Positions 52,907-61,441 of a DNA stretch of 64,000 bases are shown here, piece after piece (within the stretch, counting starts at the first letter, position 1; every line of letters begins with the position of its first letter). This stretch comes from Chitinibacter tainanensis DSM 15459 (GTDB lineage Bacteria > Pseudomonadota > Gammaproteobacteria > Burkholderiales > Chitinibacteraceae). Under the pieces are notes generated by a model. That model saw only the letters and a program-made list of their open reading frames with translations. It made no database searches and had not been told where the DNA came from. Both the position numbers and the translations under genes were made by a program. The stretch spans positions 148,917-212,916 of the forward strand of contig NZ_KE386952.1 of NCBI RefSeq assembly GCF_000429785.1, written 5' to 3'.

Positions 52907-54808
52907 CTAGTATTGATTCAGCGCCTTCGCGATAAAATGTTTGGGCACAGTCGGGCGCGGCACGCGGATTTCGAACCAGCTGCGCACGTCTTCATCCAGC
53001 AGATTGCCATGCATATAGTTGTACAGCGCTTTATTCAGGCCACGCCCCATCAGATCGTGATCAATCGGGGTGCGATCGATAAAGCCCACATCGTTTTTGG
53101 CGAAAGTGACTTTGGGCAGCGGCACCAGCTCAACGCCGTATTCTTCCGGGTTTTGCCCCACTGGCGAATGCACGGTACAGGCAAAGCGGTGAAAGAAGCC
53201 CGACTGAATACAGCCGGCGGCAAACAGCTGGCGCACGTATTCCAGCGCATCCACGGTGTCTTGCACCGTTTGGGTCGGAAAGCCGTACATCAAATAGGCA
53301 TGCACTAGGATACCGGCCTGCGCAAAGCCATAGGTCACGCGCGCCACCTGATCAACCGAGACGCCTTTTTTCATTAATTTCAGCAGGCGATCCGAGGCCA
53401 CTTCCAGCCCGCCCGAAATGGCAATGCAGCCACTATCGGCCAAGAGTTGGCATAGCTCCGGGGTAAAGGATTTTTCAAAGCGGATATTGCCCCACCACGA
53501 AATCGTGACATTGCGCCGCAACAGCTCTTCGGCCAGCGCTTTAAGCATTTTGGGTGGCGCCGCTTCATCCACGAAATGAAAGCCGGTTTGCCCGGTTTCG
53601 GCGATGATGGCCTCGATACGATCCACCAGCATTTCGGCGGTGGTGGTTTCGTAGCGGGAAATATAATCCAGCGTAACATCGCAAAAGCTGCACTTTTTCC
53701 AGTAACAGCCATGCGCGATGGTGAGTTTATTCCAGCGCCCATCGCTCCACAGCCGGTGCATGGGGTTGAGCATATCCAGCAGCGACAAATACTGATGAAT
53801 CGGCAGGCCATCCCACGTAGGCGTGCCGACCTCGCTAAAAGGCACATCCGGCTCGGGCCAATTGATGTATTCCACTTTGCCAGCCGCATTGCGGATAAAG
53901 GTACGCACCAAGCGCTGCGCGCTGCGCTCGCCACGCAAATGCGCCAGCAAGGCCAGCAAGGGGCGCTCGCCATCATCCAGCGTAACAAAATCAAAGAAAT
54001 CAAACACGGCTGGCTCGGCCAGCTCGCGCAGCTCGGTATTCACAAAGCCGCCACCCAGGGCGATTTTCACCTGTGGGGCATGCTGGCGGATCGTTTGCGC
54101 AATCCGGAAAGCCGCGTACACCGCGCCGGGAAAAGGTACCGACAGCAGCACCAGCGTCGGCTGATGCCGCGCCAGCGCGGCCAGAGTCAGCGCCTGCAAA
54201 GTTTGGTCAACCAGATTGACGGGGGCCGCCAGTGCGGCGGCCAGCGGCGCAAAGCTGGGCTGCGACATCGCCAGCGATTCGGCATAGCGGACAAACTCAA
54301 AGCGCGGATCAATCGCTTCGCGCACCACGTCGGCCAGATCATTCAGATACAAAGTGGCCAAATGCCGCGCGCGATCGTAGCTGCCCAGCGCACCAAAGGC
54401 CCAATTGAGCGGATCACCCGAGCCATCGTCCACATAGCTTTCCAGCGCGGCAAAGCGCGCGCCTTCGGGCAGATAGGTGCGATTGGCAATCCGGTGCGCC
54501 AGTGTATTGTCACGCCCCTGCAAAAAGGCCATGACTGGGTCAATGGTGCTGTCGTAATGGCTGAAATTGAGCAAGAAATGCTGTACGGCCAGGCTACGCT
54601 GCTTGCGCGGTAGCTTTTCGCATTCACGGCGAATCTCGCTGAGCCCCACGCGGGAAAACAGCCTGAGCACCAGCGCCAACGCCAGATCTTCCTGCACCGC
54701 AATTTCTTGATTCGCTCGCAAAAAGCCGGTGATATACGCCGTGGATGGGTACGGCGTATTGAGCTGCGTCATCGGCGGAATCAGCGAAAGAATGCGAAGT
54801 TCAGACAT
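52907..54808 (-). CDS. B12-binding-domain radical SAM protein
   Basis: A 633-residue protein. The N-terminal half (about 180-310) has a cobalamin-binding-like Rossmann segment (TLVLLSVPFPGAVYAAF, KIALGGGFVNTEL). The radical SAM core follows with Cys 368, 373 and 376 in GCYWKKCSFCDVT, that is CX4CX2C rather than the common CX3CX2C. ISGGLEVASDRLLKLMKKGV and YLMYGFPTQTVQDT are typical later core motifs. The substrate is unknown. No partner peptide or biosynthetic genes lie beside it. Its TAG stop abuts element copy 12. Confidence 0.87.
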   Translation of the reverse strand: MSELRILSLIPPMTQLNTPYPSTAYITGFLRANQEIAVQEDLALALVLRLFSRVGLSEIRRECEKLPRKQRSLAVQHFLLNFSHYDSTIDPVMAFLQGRDNTLAHRIANRTYLPEGARFAALESYVDDGSGDPLNWAFGALGSYDRARHLATLYLNDLADVVREAIDPRFEFVRYAESLAMSQPSFAPLAAALAAPVNLVDQTLQALTLAALARHQPTLVLLSVPFPGAVYAAFRIAQTIRQHAPQVKIALGGGFVNTELRELAEPAVFDFFDFVTLDDGERPLLALLAHLRGERSAQRLVRTFIRNAAGKVEYINWPEPDVPFSEVGTPTWDGLPIHQYLSLLDMLNPMHRLWSDGRWNKLTIAHGCYWKKCSFCDVTLDYISRYETTTAEMLVDRIEAIIAETGQTGFHFVDEAAPPKMLKALAEELLRRNVTISWWGNIRFEKSFTPELCQLLADSGCIAISGGLEVASDRLLKLMKKGVSVDQVARVTYGFAQAGILVHAYLMYGFPTQTVQDTVDALEYVRQLFAAGCIQSGFFHRFACTVHSPVGQNPEEYGVELVPLPKVTFAKNDVGFIDRTPIDHDLMGRGLNKALYNYMHGNLLDEDVRSWFEIRVPRPTVPKHFIAKALNQY

Positions 54809-54821
54809 CAGGACACACCAG

Positions 54822-54846
54822 TAAAAACGCCGCCAGCTGGCGGCGG
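54822..54846 (-). terminator. Terminator after the phnA-type gene
   Basis: CGCCGCCAGCTGGCGGCG palindrome followed on the minus strand by TTTTT, 23 bp past the phnA-type stop. Confidence 0.8.
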
Positions 54847-54868
54847 GATTGTTGCCACAGCGCGGCCA

Positions 54869-55210
54869 TTAGGCCTTTTTCACAAATTCGGATTTGAGCT
54901 GCATCGCGCCAAAGCCGTCGATTTTGCAATCGATATCGTGGTCACCTTCGATCAGGCGAATGTTTTTCACCTTGGTACCCACTTTCACCACCGAGGACGA
55001 GCCTTTGATCTTCAGGTCTTTGATCACGGTGACCGAATCGCCATCTTGCAGCACATTACCGTTCGCGTCTTTCCAAACTTTCGCGACTTCAGCGCTGGCG
55101 GCGGTATCGGCCGGATTCCATTCGTGCGCGCACTCTGGGCAAATCAGCAGGCTGCCATCTTCATACGTGAACGCCGAGCCACAGGCCGGACAGGGGGGCA
55201 AAGCAGACAT
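54869..55210 (-). CDS. yjdM: PhnA/YjdM-type zinc-ribbon protein
   Basis: A 113-residue protein. The N-terminal zinc ribbon is CPACG-x13-CPEC ([21 protein letters not shown]). The conserved [20 protein letters not shown] and [18 protein letters not shown] segments are diagnostic of the family formerly called PhnA. It is not a phosphonoacetate hydrolase; its function is unclear. AAGGA precedes ATG 55210. Confidence 0.94.
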   Translation of the reverse strand: MSALPPCPACGSAFTYEDGSLLICPECAHEWNPADTAASAEVAKVWKDANGNVLQDGDSVTVIKDLKIKGSSSVVKVGTKVKNIRLIEGDHDIDCKIDGFGAMQLKSEFVKKA

Positions 55211-55283
55211 GCTGATTCCTTGTACAATAATAAAGAGTTCGCCACATTATACCCCGAGCAGGCACAACCTCAGGAGCTAAGCG

Positions 55284-55493
55284 ATGGGCATCAATTCCGC
55301 CAAGCAAGACGCCAAACGCCTGAAACGCGATCATCAGGAAGCCGGCCACCATGAAGATGAGCTGACCAACGAGGCGCGCCGTACCGCGCTCAATGATTGG
55401 CTAAGCCAGCGCAAACAAGATGGCCGCGCCGCCGCGGCACAGCGCCATCTCGATAAACAGGCACTGCAACAGTTACAGCGCAAAAAGAAATAA
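55284..55493 (+). CDS. Small highly charged hypothetical protein, 69 aa
   Basis: A very hydrophilic, helical protein rich in Lys, Arg, Gln and Asp (AKQDAKRLKRDHQEAGHHED; DKQALQQLQRKKK). AGGAG precedes ATG 55284, which supports it being real. The family is not recognised; a nucleic-acid or ribosome-associated role would fit the charge but is a guess. A 49-bp element begins 3 bp after the stop. Confidence 0.72.
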   Translation: MGINSAKQDAKRLKRDHQEAGHHEDELTNEARRTALNDWLSQRKQDGRAAAAQRHLDKQALQQLQRKKK

Positions 55494-55496
55494 GCA

Positions 55497-55545
55497 GGGT
55501 ATTGCCGCGTAGACCTTACCTATTAACGAGTACAGAGCTATACCC
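55497..55545. repeat. 49-bp end-conserved element, copy 13
   Basis: GGGTAT...TATACCC, 49 bp, filling nearly the whole 54-bp gap between two convergent genes: 3 bp from one stop and 2 bp from the other. GTA/TAC and TTA/TAA inner pairs are symmetric about the centre. Confidence 0.9.
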
Positions 55546-55547
55546 CA

Positions 55548-57026
55548 CTAGCGCGCCATCAACTGCTCGGCCAGCTCACGCAAATCCAGCACGCTCAGCA
55601 AGCGTGTTTGGCTGCCTTGCCCGGCCATTACGCTTTTCCAGTTTTGTGCCTGTGGGTTCGCGTGCAGACGCTGATGGCCACTCTCAAACGCATGCCCATC
55701 TTGCGGCGGCCACTCGGCTTCATCAATACTCATCAGCCGCGCCACGCCAAAGCCGATCAGCGTATCGCCGCATTCCACCACCAGCACACTGGCTGTTGGG
55801 GTGAGCGTGGGTGGCTCTAGGCCTAGCACCTGCGCGAGTGAATAAGTCGCAATCGCTCGCCCGCGGTGCACCACCAGCCCGCCGGCGTAATCGCCGCCAC
55901 CCATCATTTGCTCCTGATGCTGCCAGGGCAAAATCTCCACAATCTGCTCGATCGGGGTACCGACTTCGGCGCATAAATCATAAGTGAGCATCTGGCAGGT
56001 GGGGCGCTGTTGGCGGCTACCCACCAGCCCGATTTCACCTTCGCTGCGCATATTCATCCGGCCCAGCCCCTGCAGATCGGTAGCGGCCTGCAATGCCGCC
56101 ACATCCAGCATCAGGTAATAACCCAGCGCGCGGGTTTGCGCCGAGGTATTGTGCTCGGGTAACTGCCGGCTATCGAGCACCCCGGCCAAATAGCGCTGCT
56201 GCGCAAATGAATGCGCGGGAATCGGCGCCAGCGACAGATCATAGGTCGGCACCACATCGTTGATCTCATCCACCAGAAAGGCCACCAGCCCAGCCGGAAA
56301 CTGCACCAGAAAGGCCTGCTGATTGGCGTGGCGCAATTGGCTATTCAGCCCCAGCATGCGATACAAATCCACGGCCGGAATACTGCTGCCCGCGTGCTCC
56401 AGCACGCCAAGGCAAAACCCGCTGGCGAGCGCCGAATCGCGGTCGATATTCGGCGTGAGTATGGTAGTAAACACCGCATCGGAAGGCATGGCCAGAGGCA
56501 CACCCCCGCAGCGCATCAGCATGACATAGCTCAGCTCCGCCGCGCGGCCCTCGCCCAGCCCGGCGGCCGTTTCAGCGGGCAACACCATCGGTAAATCCGG
56601 CAGACGGCTCAAGGCCGCCGGATCGAGCACGCTCACCAAAGCCTGGACATCCCGCCGCTGAAAGCTACCGGCCAGCAAATGCAGCTGGCCTGTTTGCGCA
56701 CTGACCGGCTGAAAATCACGCTCCTCGGGCTGAAACACTCCTTGTACGCCATGTGCCAAAAGGCCGATCAACTGGCCTTCGTGCGCCATGATCACCACGC
56801 TTTGCGCAGGCAACTCGGGCGTGCTCAGGCCGAGCACCCGGCGCAAATCCAGCACCGGGATTAAAGCGCCACGCAGATCGATTGCACCGATAATCCCGCG
56901 GGCAGCCGAGGGGTATTCACGCAAACCAAGGCAGGGCGTCACCTCGCGCAAAGCTTGCAAGGGCAAAGCCAGCTGCATCTCATTCAGCAGAAAAACGCCG
57001 AATACCCGTTCCAGCTCATTGTTCAT
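55548..57026 (-). CDS. Triple CheW-domain chemotaxis scaffold protein
   Basis: A 492-residue protein built of three CheW-like domains in series: about 8-150 ([33 protein letters not shown]), about 165-315 ([28 protein letters not shown]) and about 340-490 ([25 protein letters not shown]). No kinase domain is present. It starts within the last codons of the six-PAS receptor gene (11-bp overlap), so the pair should be made together and act together, probably bridging the receptor to a CheA encoded elsewhere. Confidence 0.9.
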   Translation of the reverse strand: MNNELERVFGVFLLNEMQLALPLQALREVTPCLGLREYPSAARGIIGAIDLRGALIPVLDLRRVLGLSTPELPAQSVVIMAHEGQLIGLLAHGVQGVFQPEERDFQPVSAQTGQLHLLAGSFQRRDVQALVSVLDPAALSRLPDLPMVLPAETAAGLGEGRAAELSYVMLMRCGGVPLAMPSDAVFTTILTPNIDRDSALASGFCLGVLEHAGSSIPAVDLYRMLGLNSQLRHANQQAFLVQFPAGLVAFLVDEINDVVPTYDLSLAPIPAHSFAQQRYLAGVLDSRQLPEHNTSAQTRALGYYLMLDVAALQAATDLQGLGRMNMRSEGEIGLVGSRQQRPTCQMLTYDLCAEVGTPIEQIVEILPWQHQEQMMGGGDYAGGLVVHRGRAIATYSLAQVLGLEPPTLTPTASVLVVECGDTLIGFGVARLMSIDEAEWPPQDGHAFESGHQRLHANPQAQNWKSVMAGQGSQTRLLSVLDLRELAEQLMAR

Positions 57027-59868
57027 GGTATTTCACACTGCGCTGCAGCTCGTCGATCAGCCGCGCCACCACGGTGGCCATTTGCTGTTGTTGCTCGGCG
57101 GCTTTGGCAATCTCGCCCGCGCTGCTGCTGCTGCTGTGCACGCTTTGCATAATGCCTTCAAAGTGGCTGGCCGCCACTCGGCTCACTTGCGCCCCCTGAT
57201 CGACTTGTTGATTCGATTGCTCGATCAGCTGGGTAATTTCTTTCGCGGCCTCCGAGCTACGCTCGGCCAGCTTGCGTACCTCGGCAGCCACCACTGAAAA
57301 GCCGACGCCATATTGCCCAGCGCGCGCGGCCTCAATCGCGGCATTAAAGGCCAGCAGATTGGTTTGATTGGCAATCTCGCCAATCACCCGCACGATCTCA
57401 CCCACTTTGTGCGAGCTGTGCTGAATGCGGTCGATGGCTTCAATTGATTTTTGCACCGATTCAAAGCCGGCCTCGGCCGAATGCGCCGACTCTTGGGCCA
57501 ACATCGAGGCGGTGGCTGAATTCTCGGCCACCCCGCTAATCCCACCAAGAAGCTGCTGCAATTGCATCGCCATTTCTTTGGTTTTACTGGCGATTTGTAG
57601 CTCTAGCTGCACTTCATCGGTGATGTCGAAGGCATATTTAACGATTTTGGCGACCTGACCATTCAAATCAAGAATCGGGTTATAGGTAGCCTGAATCCAC
57701 ACATCGCGGCCAAATTTACCCACCCGCTGAAAACGCCCGGATTTGATCTTGCCTTCGTTTAGATCCAGCCAGAATTCGCGATACTCTTTGCTCTGCACAT
57801 ATTCGGGTGCACAAAATACCGAATGGTGATGCCCCTGAATTTCCCGCAGAGTGTAGCCCATGGTGGCGAGGAAATTACGATTGGCTGTGAGCACATTACC
57901 ATCCAGATCAAACTCCACCACTGCTTGCCCACGGCTGATCGCATCGACTTTGGCTTTGTACTCGGAGTTTTCCAGCTTGGCCGTGGTGATATCACTGGCA
58001 AACTTCACCACCTTCACCGGCTTACCGAGCGGATTAAAGATGGGGTTGTAGCTGGCCTGCAGCCAGACTTCCTTGCCCCCCTTACCAATCCGCTTGTATT
58101 CACCGGCCTCATATTCACCGCGCTCCAGTCGCTCCCAAAAGGCCTGGTATTCCGCACTGGCCGCGTGCTGCGGATCGACAAACATGCGATGGTGATGGCC
58201 ACGAATTTCATCGAGCTGATAGTTCATCAGCTGCAGGAAGTTCTGGTTGGCGGTGAGCACACGCCCACTTAAATCGAATTCAATAATCGCATCCGCACGA
58301 TCAATGGCGCTGATTTTGCCCTCGGCATCCAGCTGCTGCAGTTTGGTGGCCGTGATATCGCTGGTGATCAAAAGTACCTTTTGCAGGCTGCCATCCAAGG
58401 CCATGATCGGGCTCATACTGCCGGTGAGCCAGACTTCACGCCCGCCCAGCGCCTGCAAACGAAACTCCACGCTCACCGCGCGCCCGTCGCGCAGGCTACG
58501 CCAGCTTTCCTGATAGCGTGGGGATTCAATATCCTCGGCAAACATGAATTCACGTTCGGTTTTGCCCACCACTTCTCGCTGCGAATGCCCAAGCACTTTC
58601 AGCATATTCTCGTTGCAGGCGGTGATGACGCCATCACGGTCTAGTTCTGCCGTGCAATTACTCAGTGAAATGGCTTCGATCCGCGCGGTGACTTCTTGCG
58701 CCGCCGATTTACGCTCGGTGATATTGGTGCAAAATTTCACCACTTTCACGACATGACCATCGATATCAAAAATTGGGTTGTAACTGGCCTGCAGCCAGAC
58801 CCGGCGCCCGGCTTTGCCAAAGCGCTGATATTCGCCGGTCTCGAATTGCCCTTTGCCCAAGCGTTGCCAGAAGGTGCGATAGGCGGCGCTTTGCACTTCT
58901 TCATGCTCGACAAACAGGCTGTGATGCTGTTGCAGCACCTCATCCAGCGTGTAACCCATGATCTGCAGAAAATTCTGATTGGCATGCAACACATGCCCGC
59001 CCAGATCGAATTCCACCACCCCTTGCGAGCGACTGATAGCCGCCACTTTGCCATCGTCTTCCATTGATTTTTGCTTGGCTGGGGTGATGTCGGTGGCGAA
59101 TTTCACGATTTTTACCACCGCGCCATCCGGCCCCTGCACCGGGGTGTAGGTGGCCTGTAGCCAGACCGAGTGGCCTTTGTGATGCACCCGGCGGTATTCC
59201 CCGCGCTGGGCCATGCCGGCTTGCAGATTATTCCAGAAGGTCTGGTATTCCTCGCTCTCGGCATACTCCGGCAAACAGAATATCCGGTGGTTTTGCCCCA
59301 TCACCGCCGGCAAACTGTAGCCCATGGTGGCAAGAAAAATCGGATTGGCCGCCAGCACATCGCCCTGCGGGGTGAATTCGATGACGGCTTGCGAGTTGTA
59401 AATGGCCTGAATTTTGGCATCGTCTTCCGCCGATTTGGTTTTGGTGGCGGTGATGTCATTCGCAAGCTTGATGACCTTATACGGCTTACCGGCTTTATCT
59501 TTCACCGGTGTATAGGTGGCCTGCAACCATACAGGAACGCCCTCTTTAGTGAGCCGCACAAATTCACTCTGGTGGTATTCGCCTTTGTGGAGCTTGGCCC
59601 AGAATTCTTTGTAATCATCGCTTTCTACAAAGCGCGGATAACAAAACATACTGTGGTGCTTGCCCACCAGATCGTCCAGCTCATACCCCAGCAGGTTCAG
59701 AAACACCGGGTTGGCATCCAGAATCACCCCATCTAGATCAAATTCGATAATCGCCTGATTGCGATTGAGCGCCACCAACAGCTCGGCCAACTCGATCGCG
59801 TATTGCTGTTGATTGGCCTGATTTTCAAGTTGCTGCAGGATGGCTTCGTGAGTTTGATTTAACAGCAT
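57016..59868 (-). CDS. Cytoplasmic chemoreceptor with six PAS domains
   Basis: A 950-residue methyl-accepting protein without membrane segments. Six tandem PAS-PAC units of about 122 residues fill residues 30-760. Each shows an EFDLDGxxLxAN-like start, a WLQA(T/S)Y(T/N)P strand and a DIT-x-x-K end; the fourth is the most divergent ([22 protein letters not shown]). The signalling domain follows with tip [20 protein letters not shown]. The repeated BdlA/Aer2-like layout suggests internal redox, oxygen or ligand sensing, possibly with haem or flavin. GAGGAA precedes ATG 59868. It overlaps the triple-CheW gene. Confidence 0.93.
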   Translation of the reverse strand: MLLNQTHEAILQQLENQANQQQYAIELAELLVALNRNQAIIEFDLDGVILDANPVFLNLLGYELDDLVGKHHSMFCYPRFVESDDYKEFWAKLHKGEYHQSEFVRLTKEGVPVWLQATYTPVKDKAGKPYKVIKLANDITATKTKSAEDDAKIQAIYNSQAVIEFTPQGDVLAANPIFLATMGYSLPAVMGQNHRIFCLPEYAESEEYQTFWNNLQAGMAQRGEYRRVHHKGHSVWLQATYTPVQGPDGAVVKIVKFATDITPAKQKSMEDDGKVAAISRSQGVVEFDLGGHVLHANQNFLQIMGYTLDEVLQQHHSLFVEHEEVQSAAYRTFWQRLGKGQFETGEYQRFGKAGRRVWLQASYNPIFDIDGHVVKVVKFCTNITERKSAAQEVTARIEAISLSNCTAELDRDGVITACNENMLKVLGHSQREVVGKTEREFMFAEDIESPRYQESWRSLRDGRAVSVEFRLQALGGREVWLTGSMSPIMALDGSLQKVLLITSDITATKLQQLDAEGKISAIDRADAIIEFDLSGRVLTANQNFLQLMNYQLDEIRGHHHRMFVDPQHAASAEYQAFWERLERGEYEAGEYKRIGKGGKEVWLQASYNPIFNPLGKPVKVVKFASDITTAKLENSEYKAKVDAISRGQAVVEFDLDGNVLTANRNFLATMGYTLREIQGHHHSVFCAPEYVQSKEYREFWLDLNEGKIKSGRFQRVGKFGRDVWIQATYNPILDLNGQVAKIVKYAFDITDEVQLELQIASKTKEMAMQLQQLLGGISGVAENSATASMLAQESAHSAEAGFESVQKSIEAIDRIQHSSHKVGEIVRVIGEIANQTNLLAFNAAIEAARAGQYGVGFSVVAAEVRKLAERSSEAAKEITQLIEQSNQQVDQGAQVSRVAASHFEGIMQSVHSSSSSAGEIAKAAEQQQQMATVVARLIDELQRSVKYHEQ

Positions 59869-60215
59869 GGCGAGTTCCTCAATGGGGTGTCTGATTCACT
59901 ATAAATCAGCGCGCCAAAATTGCTGCACTGCATACACGCCCAGTTTTGCGACAAAACAAACTTAGCCAAACACGGCGCCAAGCCCCAAATACCCCACCTA
60001 AGTAATTGCTTGCAAGCCTGTCTAGTAATTGCTCATATTGGCATACCCAAGGAAAAAATCATGCGAAGTGGGCAGTTACACCAGCTACTTAACCGCTATC
60101 GCCTCCCACTGCGGGTTATTTTTATTCATCACTACCTTGCATTACAAAGTAGCTTGTTTTACTCTAAACATATCGCCGGATGATGCCGATCTCATCCGCC
60201 CTACAGCGAGGACGC
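59869..60215. other. Divergent regulatory region between the six-PAS receptor and padR
   Basis: About 347 bp. It holds CTGATT/AATCAG (59891-59909, inverted), a 10-bp direct repeat AGTAATTGCT at 60001-60010 and 60024-60033, the palindrome GCTTGCAAGC between them, and ATACCC at 59989 and 60043 without proper partners. A 40-codon ORF at 60061-60183 is listed separately. The A/T-rich part near 60120-60170 probably contains the padR promoter. Confidence 0.5.
60061..60183 (+). CDS. Possible 40-residue peptide upstream of padR
   Basis: ATG 60061 is preceded by AAGGA at good spacing, and the frame ends 32 bp before the padR start. The product would be basic, with a hydrophobic middle (LPLRVIFIHHYLALQ). 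It might be a leader peptide or chance; there is no homology argument. Confidence 0.2.
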   Translation: MRSGQLHQLLNRYRLPLRVIFIHHYLALQSSLFYSKHIAG

Positions 60216-60560
60216 ATGAAAACGCAATTACGCAAAGGCACATTAGAGATGTGCGTGCTGGCGGTGCTGGCGCAGCAAGATAGCTATGTGTATGAGCTGG
60301 TGGGCCGACTATCGGCCAGCATGGAAATCAGCGAGGGCACGATTTATCCGCTGATGCGCCGCCTGCAGGCCGATGCCTGGGTGAGCACTTATCTCACCGA
60401 ATCCAGTAGCGGCCCGGCCCGCAAGTACTACCGGCTCACCCCGGCAGGGCAAACCGCGCTGGCGCAAATGCAGCAGGAATGGGCAAGTTTTGTGAGTGAA
60501 ATCAATCAGGTGCTGCACGCTCATGCCGCACCGCAAGGAGTGGATCATGCAACAAACTGA
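60216..60560 (+). CDS. PadR-family transcriptional regulator
   Basis: A 114-residue winged-helix repressor. QLRKGTLEMCVLAVLAQQDSY is the PadR N-terminus, EISEGTIYPLMRRLQADAW the recognition helix and wing, and RKYYRLTPAGQTAL the beta-wing/dimer region. GAGG precedes ATG 60216. It overlaps the following HAAS-domain gene by 14 bp, a pairing widespread in bacteria in which PadR controls the operon. The direct repeat at 60001-60033 is a candidate site. Confidence 0.92.
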   Translation: MKTQLRKGTLEMCVLAVLAQQDSYVYELVGRLSASMEISEGTIYPLMRRLQADAWVSTYLTESSSGPARKYYRLTPAGQTALAQMQQEWASFVSEINQVLHAHAAPQGVDHATN

Positions 60561-61380
60561 GTTTCTGAATCAGCTGGAAGCCGCTTTGCAGGCCTTGCCA
60601 GCAGCCGAGCGAGCTGAAATTTTGGCCGATTACCGCGCTTATTTTGCCGATGGGCTGGCCGATGGCCGCAGCGAGGCGGAAATTGCCATGGCGCTGGGCG
60701 ATCCGGCGCGGCTGGCGCGTGAGCTATTGGCCGAACGATGCCTGCAAAGCTGGGAAGCACATAAATCCCCGCGCAATCTGTGGGGAGCGCTGGTGGCGCT
60801 GGGCGGTCTTGGGATCATTAATGTGCTGCTGGCGCTGCCGTATTTGCTGATGCTCACGGTGTTGTCGAGTTTATGGCTGGGCGCACTGGGGATTACATTC
60901 GCCGGTTTACTACTCACCGGCACTTGGGCCACGCAAACCGTGTTTGGCTGGCCCAGCCTTAACCACAGCTGGGCCACGGTGGCGCAGGATGAAACCGGCT
61001 GGCCATGGGCGGGCCGGCAAGCGGGTGAAATTTGGGCCAGCGGCCCGGCCGGTGAATCGGTGCATATTCAGCGACAAAGCGATGGCCAGGTAATTATTCA
61101 GGCCACCGATGGCGACGATGAACTGCATATCCGCCGGGATGCCAGCGGCGCGGTGCAGGAGATTCGCGCCAGCGATGGAGAAAACGTACTGAATATTGGC
61201 GGCTGGATGGGGCCAACGCCGGGGGCGCTGCTGGCCACCGGCTTGGGTCTACTGCTGTTGGGTGGTTTTGGTGTGGTGGTCGGTGGATTGATTTTGCGCG
61301 CCATCTGGCGTGGTACCGGGCGCTGGCTCCGCTGGCAAGCCGAGTTGGTGAGCGGGCAAACGACTCAATCAGCAGTCTAA
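60547..61380 (+). CDS. HAAS-domain (DUF1700-like) membrane protein
   Basis: A 277-residue protein. The N-terminal HAAS-type helical domain (about 1-65) shows FLNQLEAALQALPAAERAEI and DGRSEAEIAMALGDPARLAREL. A membrane segment or pair lies at about 80-135, a beta-rich external part contains ASGPAGESVHIQRQSDGQVI, and a last membrane segment is near 220-250. AAGGAG precedes ATG 60547 inside padR. HAAS proteins pair with PadR regulators and are thought to signal at the membrane; the ligand is unknown. Confidence 0.87.
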   Translation: MQQTEFLNQLEAALQALPAAERAEILADYRAYFADGLADGRSEAEIAMALGDPARLARELLAERCLQSWEAHKSPRNLWGALVALGGLGIINVLLALPYLLMLTVLSSLWLGALGITFAGLLLTGTWATQTVFGWPSLNHSWATVAQDETGWPWAGRQAGEIWASGPAGESVHIQRQSDGQVIIQATDGDDELHIRRDASGAVQEIRASDGENVLNIGGWMGPTPGALLATGLGLLLLGGFGVVVGGLILRAIWRGTGRWLRWQAELVSGQTTQSAV

Positions 61381-61392
61381 AACTTGAATGCA

Positions 61393-61441
61393 GGGTATAT
61401 AGCCACAGCCATTGATTTAAAAAGGCTGCAGGCATATACCC
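61393..61441. repeat. 49-bp end-conserved element, copy 14
   Basis: GGGTATAT...ATATACCC, an 8-bp perfect terminal inverted repeat in 49 bp. Inner AGCC (15-18) and GGCT (32-35) are symmetric about the centre, with an A/T core. It fills the gap between convergent genes and its last base is the first base of the minus-strand TAG stop complement. Confidence 0.9.

Noticed and set aside
52854-52910. CTAG on both sides of the element at 52858 as a target-site duplication
   Set aside because: The other 13 copies do not share flanking duplications, so it is most likely chance or part of the overlapping hairpin.
53576-54613. Plus-strand ORF of 345 codons opposite the radical SAM gene
   Set aside because: It is antisense to conserved motifs on the minus strand and its composition is that of a shadow frame.
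14695-61441. Interpretation of the 49-bp family as Correia elements, integron attC sites or classic REP sequences
   Set aside because: Correia termini are longer and differ in sequence, attC sites need GTTRRRY/RYYYAAC boxes, and REP elements have conserved GC-rich stems with a GTAG head. None fits GGGTAT-N37-ATACCC.
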